From positions 62,001 through 126,000 of the forward strand of contig JAMLIC010000007.1 in assembly GCA_023954375.1 (NCBI GenBank): a DNA stretch of 64,000 nt, written 5' to 3'. Below the pieces are notes generated by a model. That model did not search any database and was not told the origin of the DNA. It saw only the letters and a list, made by a program, of their open reading frames with translations. The translations under genes and the position numbers were made by a program. Each line of letters starts with the position of its first letter. The first letter of the stretch is position 1. The DNA comes from Planctomycetota bacterium. Lineage in GTDB: Bacteria > Planctomycetota > J058. Positions 17,165-23,720 of this stretch are shown here, in pieces.

Positions 17165-18487
17165 ATGCAGCTGCGCATCGACGAGCCATCGTGGTTTCCG
17201 TTCCTCGACCGTCTCCTGGATCGTGACGACGTCGAGACCGCCGGGTTCGTGTTCGCCGAGCGGATGACCACGTCCACCGGCATCGTGCTGCGCGCGAAGG
17301 AGTTCTTCCTCGCGCCGGAGGGGGCGTACCAGCTGCGTCGCCGCGACCAGCTCCGGCTGGATCCGATGGCGCTGAACCGTCTCGTGCGGCCCGCACGCGA
17401 TCGTGGGTGGTCGGTCTTCACCATCCACACCCACCCCAATGCCAGCCGGCCGTGGTTCTCATCGGCCGACGACGCGGGAGACCGGCGGCTCATGCCGTCG
17501 TTCGACGTCCAGATGGACGGTCCGCACGGCTCGCTCGTAGCGGTCCGGGGCGAGCGCCCCGAGACGTCGGTGATGGGCCGCTGGTGGAACGGGGGCGGCT
17601 TCGCGCCCCTCGAGCTGCGCCTCGTGGGCCGCCGCCTGCGACTGCCCGATGCGGCCGGCGCCGGGCACGAGGTCGCCTTCGCCCGGCAGCAGCTCGCGCT
17701 CGGCGATGCCGGCCAGGCGCGCCTCCGGCGCCTGCGCGTCGGGGTCGTCGGCCTCGGCGGGACCGGGTCCGTGACGGCCGTTCATCTGGCCCATCTCGGA
17801 GTGGCCGAGATCGTGGCGATGGACGGCGACCTGGTGGAGTCGACGAACCTGTCCAGGGTCGTCGGCGCCTGGCAGAAGGACGTCGGCCGCACGCCGAAGG
17901 TCGAGGTCCTGCGCCGATACGTCGAGGCCGCCGGGCTCCCGACGAACGTCGTGGCGATCCGCTCCTTAGTGGCCGGCGAGCCCGAGGTCCAGGCGTTGCG
18001 GTCGTGCGACGTGATCTTCTCGTGCGTCGACCGGCACACGCCGAGGGCGCTCCTAAACCAGCTCGCCTACGAGGCGTTGGTGCCGCTGATCGACATGGGC
18101 ACGGCGTTCCGGGTGGACCCGACGGGGCGCATGAGCGCGAGCGCGGGCCGCGTGGTCGTCATCGGCCCCGGCCGGCCGTGCCTCGGCTGCTGGGGTCACA
18201 TCGACCCCGACGCGCTGCGGGTCGAGGCGCTGCCACCGGACGACCGCGAGGAGCTGGAGGAACTCGGCTACGTCGAGGGCGCGGCGGTCCCCCAGCCGAG
18301 CGTGATCGCGTTCAATACGATGGTCGCCGCCGCGGCCGTGATCGAGTTGCTCAGGCTCGTCTGCGACTTCGACACGGGGACGGAGAACGTGGAGCGCCTC
18401 GGCTTCTCGTTCATGGAGGGGGTGGTCCGGCGGAACAGCCTCCCCACCGCGTCCGCCTGCCGGATCTGCGGTCGGTCGAGCGGCTGA
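17165..18487 (+). CDS. JAB isopeptidase-E1 (ThiF-like) fusion
   Basis: This 440-residue protein starts at ATG 17165, 8 bp after the Ubl-E2 stop. Residues ~1-150 are a JAB/MPN domain with the zinc motif HTHPNASRPWFSSADD near residues 83-98; the spacer to the Ser-x2-Asp is about one residue longer than canonical. From ~175 comes a ThiF/E1 adenylation domain with GLGGTGS, the acidic MDGDLVESTNLSR and the CVDRHTPR segment. Zinc pairs are CLGCWG near 340 and CRICGRS at the C-terminus. Known bacterial Ubl operons pair such E1 and deubiquitinase activities; here they are one polypeptide. The E1 half would adenylate the Ubl C-terminus and the JAB half would mature or remove it. A perfect hairpin follows immediately. 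Confidence 0.88.
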   Translation: MQLRIDEPSWFPFLDRLLDRDDVETAGFVFAERMTTSTGIVLRAKEFFLAPEGAYQLRRRDQLRLDPMALNRLVRPARDRGWSVFTIHTHPNASRPWFSSADDAGDRRLMPSFDVQMDGPHGSLVAVRGERPETSVMGRWWNGGGFAPLELRLVGRRLRLPDAAGAGHEVAFARQQLALGDAGQARLRRLRVGVVGLGGTGSVTAVHLAHLGVAEIVAMDGDLVESTNLSRVVGAWQKDVGRTPKVEVLRRYVEAAGLPTNVVAIRSLVAGEPEVQALRSCDVIFSCVDRHTPRALLNQLAYEALVPLIDMGTAFRVDPTGRMSASAGRVVVIGPGRPCLGCWGHIDPDALRVEALPPDDREELEELGYVEGAAVPQPSVIAFNTMVAAAAVIELLRLVCDFDTGTENVERLGFSFMEGVVRRNSLPTASACRICGRSSG

Positions 18488-18493
18488 AGCCTG

Positions 18494-18525
18494 GAGCCCG
18501 GGAGGCGGTCTCGCCTCCCGGGCTC
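18494..18525. terminator. Bidirectional terminator, perfect 14-bp stem
   Basis: GAGCCCGGGAGGCG at 18494-18507 pairs perfectly with 18512-18525 around a GTCT loop. It lies between the stops of the convergent E1 and XRE genes, so it can serve both strands. No T-run follows. Confidence 0.75.
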
Positions 18526-18530
18526 GGCAT

Positions 18531-18908
18531 CTAAGAACGCCGGCGGCGAGGGCGATGCTTGGCGAAGAAGGCGGTCGCGATCTGCTTGAACCGCTTCAGC
18601 TCGTCGGGTGGCGCCTCCTGAGCGATCGTGGCGATCTGCCGGCCGAGCTCCTCCGCAGCGGACGGGCGCGACGGCCGGTTGCGCACGTGGGCCTCGGCGG
18701 GCTCCGCGATGAAGGACGTGACGTTCGTGCGCAGGGCGGTGCCCAGCCGCTCGAGTGTCTCGAGCGAGGGCGTCTTCAGGCCGCGCTCGACCTCGGACAG
18801 GAAGGCGCGGCCGACGTTGGCCTTGGCGGCGAGGTCGTCCTGTGTGAGGCCCGCCGCCTTCCGGAGGCTGGCGACCCGCTTCCCGACTCGCGTGCGGATG
18901 TCCTCCAT
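18531..18908 (-). CDS. XRE-family helix-turn-helix regulator
   Basis: This 125-residue protein starts at ATG 18908; an upstream in-frame ATG near 18974 would add a short tail. Residues ~5-60 are a classic Cro/C1 HTH: VASLRKAAGLTQDDLAAKAN, VGRAFLSEVERGLKTPSLET and LERLGTALRTNV. The C-terminal half (EELGRQIATIAQEAPPDELK) is helical and ends in RRRRS, perhaps for dimerisation. It converges on the Ubl-E2/JAB-E1 pair, sharing a terminator. It may bind the CGTACAC repeats at 16461-16500, but this is inference from position. It could equally act on the divergent secreted-protein gene at 19074. Confidence 0.85.
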   Translation of the reverse strand: MEDIRTRVGKRVASLRKAAGLTQDDLAAKANVGRAFLSEVERGLKTPSLETLERLGTALRTNVTSFIAEPAEAHVRNRPSRPSAAEELGRQIATIAQEAPPDELKRFKQIATAFFAKHRPRRRRS

Positions 18909-18962
18909 GGACCGGAGTAGACGAGGTAGGGCTTCGTCCACCCATGCGCTAATGGCACGCCC

Positions 18963-18991
18963 TTGACCGGGCATTCTGTAGCGTGCATTGT
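18963..18991 (+). promoter_or_regulatory. Possible sigma-70 promoter for the 19074 gene
   Basis: TTGACC at 18963-18968 is followed after 17 bp by CATTGT at 18986-18991. The -35 is good and the -10 weak. It lies in the divergent gap between the XRE gene and the secreted-protein gene. Confidence 0.3.
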
Positions 18992-19073
18992 GAATCCCTC
19001 GGCGGAGAGTGGCGTCATGCCTGCCGCCTGGCGCCGACCGAGTCGGCCGGCGCAGTGAAGGAGGGGGGCAGCC

Positions 19074-20504
19074 ATGGCCCAGTTTCTGTTCGTCCGCGTC
19101 GCGAGAGGCTCGGCCGTGGGCCTCGCGATGTTGTTCGCCTCGCTTCCACCGGTCTTTGCCCAGGCGCCGAACCCGCTGGTCGGTCGCTGGGACGGCCGGT
19201 GGGGGAATAGCGAGGTCGAGGTCACGCTGCGTCCCGGGCTGGGCGGGCGGGCCACCCTGAACGGCCGCGAGTACCAGGTCCGGGTCTCGGCGCAGGAGGC
19301 CGGTCCACCGCGAGTCGTCCGCGGCAAGCTCGCGGGTGAGGTCCTGGGCGAGCGTCGCGAGCTCGACTTCACGGCCACGCTCGAGAACCCGACGACGGTC
19401 GTGCTGAACCTGCCGGGCGCGGGCGAGACGTACCGCCTCGCGCGGCAGGGTGGCGGCGGCCGGAACCCGCTCGCGCCGGGGGCAGGCGGGAGCGGCGGCG
19501 GCTCCGGGTGGCCCGGCTCGTTCGCCAGCGATCAGAACGCCTTCGTCCTGGCCGATCAGTTCGACGGCGACCTCGCGACGAACGGGTCGACGTTCCCGCT
19601 CGTGGCGGTCGAGGCGAGCGACGCGAACGGGCGGCGTCTCGAGGGGCACTTCCGCGTGGGCGACGACCTGTTCGAGTTCGTCGCGAGGATGTCCGGGCGG
19701 GCCCTGGTCCTGGAGACCGGCGGCGCGACGCACACGCTGGAGCGGCGAGGCGACGCGCCTGCGGCGCGGCCAGCCGGCAACCCGGTGGCTGGCGGCGGCC
19801 CGGCCAACGGCGGCGGCCCGGCCAACGGCGGCGGCGGGATCGTCGTGCTCAAGAGCGGCGAGGTGATGATCGGGCGACTCGAGGAGCGGTCAAACGAGAT
19901 CGTCCTCCGCTGGCCGTACGGCGAGCGCACCCAGCCGGGCGAGATGACCGTCCCGAAGACCAGGATCCGCTGGTTCAGCAGGGAGACGGACTCGATCTCC
20001 GACGCCTACTGGGCGCAGTTCGCGGAAGAGCCGATCGACTCGGCGTGGCACCCGGCGAGGGAGCGGTGGCGCCGGGCGAACGCCCCCGCCGCACGGCCGC
20101 AGTCCGCCCTGGCGCACGTGCGGGCGGGGCAGCGCTGGGTCTATCGGCTCCAGGGCGGCGTGCAGATGACCTACACGGTGCGCGCAGTGGACCCCGCGGC
20201 CGGGACGGTCTCGTACTCGATCCAGACGTTCATGAACGGGTCCGCCGTCGGGGAGCCCACGAGCGTCGAGTGGGGTCGCACCGCGTTCGAGGACGCCGGC
20301 GGCGGCGCCGGGGACCCGCAGGTGAAGACCTCGCGGCAGAGGGTCCGGGCGGGCGGTCGGGAGTTCGACTGCCTCGTCGTTCAGACCCCGGGCACCGGCA
20401 CGAGCTGGATCCCCATGTCCGGCGACGCCCCGACGTTCCCGGGCGTCATCAAGACCGCCGACGCCGCCGGCATCGTGACCCTCGAACTCGAGCGGATCGA
20501 GTAG
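19074..20504 (+). CDS. Secreted protein with two copies of a small beta domain
   Basis: This 476-residue protein starts at ATG 19074 with GGAGGGGGG upstream. A signal peptide covers residues ~1-31 (VGLAMLFASLPPVFAQA). Two related ~85-residue beta-rich units follow. The first, GRWDGRWGNSEVEVTL... ETYRLARQ, spans about 38-125; the second, DQFDGDLATNGSTFPL... ATHTLERRG, about 155-228. A repeated NGGGPANGGG linker comes next. The C-terminal ~200 residues include GQRWVYRLQGGVQMTYTVRA and end in an FDCLVV... FPGVIKT... VTLELERIE segment. The next gene encodes the same N- and C-terminal elements, so the two are paralogues. Function is unknown; an exported stress or adhesion role is only a guess. Confidence 0.8.
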   Translation: MAQFLFVRVARGSAVGLAMLFASLPPVFAQAPNPLVGRWDGRWGNSEVEVTLRPGLGGRATLNGREYQVRVSAQEAGPPRVVRGKLAGEVLGERRELDFTATLENPTTVVLNLPGAGETYRLARQGGGGRNPLAPGAGGSGGGSGWPGSFASDQNAFVLADQFDGDLATNGSTFPLVAVEASDANGRRLEGHFRVGDDLFEFVARMSGRALVLETGGATHTLERRGDAPAARPAGNPVAGGGPANGGGPANGGGGIVVLKSGEVMIGRLEERSNEIVLRWPYGERTQPGEMTVPKTRIRWFSRETDSISDAYWAQFAEEPIDSAWHPARERWRRANAPAARPQSALAHVRAGQRWVYRLQGGVQMTYTVRAVDPAAGTVSYSIQTFMNGSAVGEPTSVEWGRTAFEDAGGGAGDPQVKTSRQRVRAGGREFDCLVVQTPGTGTSWIPMSGDAPTFPGVIKTADAAGIVTLELERIE

Positions 20505-20519
20505 CTGGGCGTGGCGTCC

Positions 20520-21623
20520 ATGAGCTCGTGCCTCGTGCGGGCGGCCGTCCCGATCCTGCTCGCGACCGTGGCGCTCGGCCAGGACGGGCGGCCGTGGACG
20601 GGCACGTTCGCCGACGGCGAGGTCAGCGCGACGCTGACCACGGGCCCCGACGGCTGCACCGGCGAGCTCGTCGTGGCCGGGGAGCGCTGCCCGCTTCGCG
20701 CCGCCGAGCGACCTGATGGGTCGATCGAGGGGACGTTCATCTCCGGCGGCGAGTCGTTCCCCTTCACCGCCCGCGTCGAGGGCGAGACACTGCTGCTCAC
20801 CTCGAGCGGCGCTACCCGGACGCTGGCGCGTCGGGCCCGCGGGGCCGTTCCCGGCGATCCCGAGGCGAACGAGCAGCGCGCCATCGCGGCGTTGTGGTCG
20901 ATCGCGACGGCCGAGGACTACTTCCGCTCCGTCGACGTCGACGGCGACGGCGCGGATGACTTCGGGTCCATGCCCGAGCTGATCTCGCTCGGCCTCCTCG
21001 ACCCCGCGCTCTTCGGCGGCCCGCGCGGCGGATACGTCTTCAGGCTCCACGTGGGGAAGAACGGCGCCTGGATCGCGACCGCGCAGCCCGCCCAGCCGGG
21101 CGTCACCGGCGCACGGTGGTACGCCACGAATCACGAGGGCGGCTTCTGGCGTCGCGCCGATCGGCCGTTCGAGCTCCGGTCCGACTGCACGGTCGTGGAC
21201 GGGGAGCTGCTCGGGCCGGACGAGAAGGGCGTCGGGCCGCGGAGCATCTTCACACCGATCGACGCGCGCAGCGCGCGCGTCGGGACCCGCATCACCTACC
21301 GAGCCTCGGATGGGACGCGCTCCATGGAGTTCATGGGCGAGGTCGTGGCCGTCGCGGCCGATCACCTCGTCATCCGCCAGTCGCCCGGCGACCGGGAGTC
21401 GACGTGGCCAGACGACGTAAGCCTGCTCGCGTTCCGCGCGCGCCGCGAGAGCGCGCCGCGCGAGGAGGTCACCGTCGACGGCGTCGTCTACGACTGCGTC
21501 GTGCTCACCGACGGCGAGTCGCGCGTGTGGCTGGCCGTCGCCGCGGACGGGACCGTGGTCTTCCCGGGCCGCATCCGCGACGTGAGCCCGACGCGCACGA
21601 TCGAGCTGCGCTCGGTCCGGTGA
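20520..21623 (+). CDS. Secreted paralogue with an inserted pilin-like domain
   Basis: This 367-residue protein is read from ATG 20520; an in-frame GTG at 20511 is an alternative and neither has a strong ribosome site. A short signal peptide (VRAAVPILLATVALGQ) leads into the same beta unit as its upstream neighbour (WTGTFADGEVSATLTTG... RTLARR). Residues ~115-215 then read like the pilin-type domain common in planctomycetes: EQRAIAALWSIATAEDYF, the acidic DVDGDGADDFGSM, and RGGYVFRLHVGK. The C-terminal ~140 residues match the other paralogue (TRITYRASDG, YDCVVLTDG, FPGRIRD). It follows the first gene by 15 bp, so the two are very likely cotranscribed. Function unknown. Confidence 0.78.
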   Translation: MSSCLVRAAVPILLATVALGQDGRPWTGTFADGEVSATLTTGPDGCTGELVVAGERCPLRAAERPDGSIEGTFISGGESFPFTARVEGETLLLTSSGATRTLARRARGAVPGDPEANEQRAIAALWSIATAEDYFRSVDVDGDGADDFGSMPELISLGLLDPALFGGPRGGYVFRLHVGKNGAWIATAQPAQPGVTGARWYATNHEGGFWRRADRPFELRSDCTVVDGELLGPDEKGVGPRSIFTPIDARSARVGTRITYRASDGTRSMEFMGEVVAVAADHLVIRQSPGDRESTWPDDVSLLAFRARRESAPREEVTVDGVVYDCVVLTDGESRVWLAVAADGTVVFPGRIRDVSPTRTIELRSVR

Positions 21624-21634
21624 ACGGAGGGGGC

Positions 21635-22579
21635 ATGGCCGCCAGGTTCTGTTCCGGCTGCGGAGCGCAGCTCGTGGAGGGCGCCCGCTTCTGCGCCGGC
21701 TGCGGGGCCTCGACGACCGCGGCGCCGACGCCGGCGGCCGCGCCGGTGAGCCCGGGCTTGATCCGGCGCGGGTTCCGAGCCTGCGCGATCGCCTTCCTCA
21801 TCCTCATCATCGCGTTCTGCGCGGCCGTGTTCGTGCAGGAGAAGGCGGGTATCCGCCTCCTGCCGCGCTTCGGCGCCGCGGCGGGCGCGCCGGGCATGGA
21901 TCCGGAGCGCGGCGCGAGGCTCGACGCGCGCGTCCGCGAAGCGAATCGCACGCTCCGGGACACGGAGGCGCTGGCGTCGACGTGGACGGCGTCGATCGAC
22001 TCGGCGACGTTCCCCGACCTCGATCGTCTGACGAAGCTCCGGGACGACCTGCGCGCCTCCGTGGCGGTGGCGCGGGCGAAGGCGCAGGACGTCGTGACCT
22101 TCGTGAGCGAGAACGCCGACGCGCTCCAGGGCCAGGACGAGTCCGCCCGTGCGTGCATGACGAACCTCCAGATGCTCGAGCGGCTGGAGTCGTTGCTGAA
22201 GGGCGTGCGCTTCGTCCTGGCCGAGGTTCACGCGCGCGTCGGCTGGACCGGGGCCGGCGCGCGCGTCGAGGCCGGCGAGGTCGTCCGCGTGTGGAGTCGG
22301 GGGCTCTGGCGAGCTTCGCCCGAGTGCCCGTGGGTAGGGCCGGACGGAGCGACCGGCGTGAACGTCCCCGGCGAGTGGCCAGGGTGGGAGGTCCCGCTCA
22401 TGAGCCTGATCGCGCGGACCTCGCGCGACGCCGGCGCCGGGGTGTTCGTCGCAGGCAAACGATCGGTGCTCACCATCGCGACGGGCGGAGACCTCGAGCT
22501 CGCGTGCGCGGACGCCGACCCGACGAACAACCAGGGCGGCGTCGAGGTGTTCATGGTCGTCCTGCCGCGGTCGCCGTAG
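21635..22579 (+). CDS. Zinc-ribbon membrane protein with PA-IL (LecA)-like lectin domain
   Basis: This 314-residue protein starts at ATG 21635 after GGAGGGGG, 11 bp downstream of the previous stop. Residues ~5-25 are a double zinc ribbon (FCSGCGAQL, FCAGCGAS). A transmembrane helix lies at ~48-68 (ACAIAFLILIIAFCAAVFV). A helical stalk, probably coiled coil, runs to ~195. The last ~115 residues resemble the PA-IL galactose-lectin fold: GVNVPGEW, PLMSLIAR, a VFVAGK strand and ADPTNNQGGVEVFMVVL, which resembles the calcium/sugar loop. The ribbon would be cytoplasmic and the lectin outside. It probably completes a three-gene operon of envelope proteins. Ligand unknown. Confidence 0.75.
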   Translation: MAARFCSGCGAQLVEGARFCAGCGASTTAAPTPAAAPVSPGLIRRGFRACAIAFLILIIAFCAAVFVQEKAGIRLLPRFGAAAGAPGMDPERGARLDARVREANRTLRDTEALASTWTASIDSATFPDLDRLTKLRDDLRASVAVARAKAQDVVTFVSENADALQGQDESARACMTNLQMLERLESLLKGVRFVLAEVHARVGWTGAGARVEAGEVVRVWSRGLWRASPECPWVGPDGATGVNVPGEWPGWEVPLMSLIARTSRDAGAGVFVAGKRSVLTIATGGDLELACADADPTNNQGGVEVFMVVLPRSP

Positions 22580-23008
22580 GCCGACGCTGCGCCGTCGTCG
22601 TCGAGCGCGTACGGTCCGTCGTCGGACCGGAGGCCTCGCCAGGGGCGGAGCCTCGACGCGGAGGCTGCCTTCGCCCGGGAGCGCAGGCTGGTGGGCGCGC
22701 TGCTCCTGATCGGGGGACGTGCCGGAGTGGCTGCCCTCTTCGAGCCGGGGCCGCGCCTCGACGCCGGGCGGCTGGAGCTGGACGTCGCGCGCGCGAACCT
22801 GCCGCCGGTCGACGACGAGCCGCTGGTGCCCTTCTCCGTCCAGCTGCTGCGCGCGCGGCCGGCCGCTCACTTACGGAACCCGTAAGAGCGACAGACGACC
22901 GGCTCTCGTAAGTCACTACCCCGCAGGCCGTACGGACCGCTCGGCGGGTTGTCGGTGGCGGATGGTCATCTCCTCCTGGGGTGAGAGTGGCCAGGACGGG
23001 AGTCGAGC
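22580..23008. other. Long intergenic region with a possible gene remnant
   Basis: This stretch of about 430 bp holds no convincing gene. A 64-codon frame from GTG 22691 to 22885 (VGALLLIGGRAGVAALFEPG and on) reads like plausible protein and stays open upstream towards 22600, but it lacks a ribosome site and may be a decayed fragment. The right half contains CGTAAG inverted and direct repeats. Confidence 0.35.
22870..22902. promoter_or_regulatory. CTTACGG/CCGTAAG inverted repeat plus extra CGTAAG
   Basis: CTTACGG at 22870-22876 and CCGTAAG at 22880-22886 form a perfect 7-bp inverted repeat with a 3-bp centre. A further CGTAAG follows at 22897-22902. It lies about 110 bp before the HNH gene and could be an operator or a small hairpin. 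Confidence 0.35.
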
Positions 23009-23434
23009 TTGAAGTACACGATCGATCAGAAGCGTGCCATCCTCCAGAAGACCGCGTCGCGCTGCCACATCTGCTGGTCACGGGTCTATCTCAAGAACCA
23101 CGGCCTCCGCGGGGCGCGCGGAGGGTGGGAGATCGACCACTCGAGGCCCCGAGCGAAGGGCGGCCGCGACCACATGAACAACCTCCTCGCGGCGTGCTGG
23201 GGCTGCAACGTCGACAAGGGCGCGGCGACGACCCGGACCGCGCGCCGCCGCGCCGGTCACGGGCGGACGAAGGCGCCGCTCTCGAAGGTCAAGCAGACGG
23301 AGAGGCGGGTGGAGAACGCCGTGGGCGCCGGCTTGATCGGCGCGGTCCTGGGGGGGCTGCTCGGCGGTCCGCCGGGCGCGGCGCTCGGGACGGGGCTCGG
23401 CGCAATCCTCGGCGGCTCCGCCGAGGTGGAGTAA
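23009..23434 (+). CDS. HNH endonuclease with glycine-zipper tail
   Basis: This 141-residue protein starts at TTG 23009, preceded by GACGGGAGTC. Residues ~18-75 are an HNH nuclease: a RCHICWSRV zinc pair, the GWEIDHSRPRAKGG catalytic DH and MNNLLAACWGCNVDKG with the second zinc pair and Asn. After a basic linker, residues ~107-138 form a glycine zipper (GAGLIGAVLGGLLGGPPG then GAALGTGLGAILGG), a motif that often inserts in membranes. It is not clearly in an operon. The nuclease-plus-membrane design would suit an abortive-infection effector or a membrane-tethered nuclease, but that is inference. The nuclease motif itself is complete. Confidence 0.8.
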   Translation: MKYTIDQKRAILQKTASRCHICWSRVYLKNHGLRGARGGWEIDHSRPRAKGGRDHMNNLLAACWGCNVDKGAATTRTARRRAGHGRTKAPLSKVKQTERRVENAVGAGLIGAVLGGLLGGPPGAALGTGLGAILGGSAEVE

Positions 23435-23593
23435 GCCATGACGACCTCGACCCGAGCTGCTCGCGACGCTTCCTGCTCGGAAGCCGGTGACCTGACGACG
23501 CCAACTGGCCGTGTGCCGGCGCGCCGGACGTCTGCTGGACGGCCGACGCCGACGACGTACCCAGGCTGGACCTCGTTGTGCTGAAAGGACTTG

Positions 23594-23635
23594 CAGGTCC
23601 AGGTCCAGGTCCAGGTCCAGGTCCAAGTCCAGATC
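23594..23635 (+). repeat. CAGGTC hexanucleotide tandem repeat
   Basis: Five perfect CAGGTC units run from 23594 to 23623, followed by two imperfect ones (CAAGTC, CAGATC). The array ends about 85 bp before the start of the recombinase-like gene. It is not inside a gene if the GTG start at 23721 is right. Confidence 0.85.
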
Positions 23636-23720
23636 GTGGGACGTAGATATCGCCTGCGTAGCATGGAGGTTCGGGCAGATCGATGTCACCGGATCGACCT
23701 GCCTGGATAGGGAGCTGATC

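Noticed and set aside
22691..22885. Small gene with 64 codons
   Set aside because: Reads plausibly but has no ribosome site or recognisable product; kept only as a possible remnant.
23594..23635. CRISPR array
   Set aside because: The unit is only 6 bp with no spacers. It is a microsatellite-type tandem repeat.
23511..23720. Longer N-terminus for the winged-helix recombinase-like protein
   Set aside because: The extension encodes Arg-Ser repeats from the hexamer array and has no ribosome site; the GTG at 23721 has one and starts at the folded domain.
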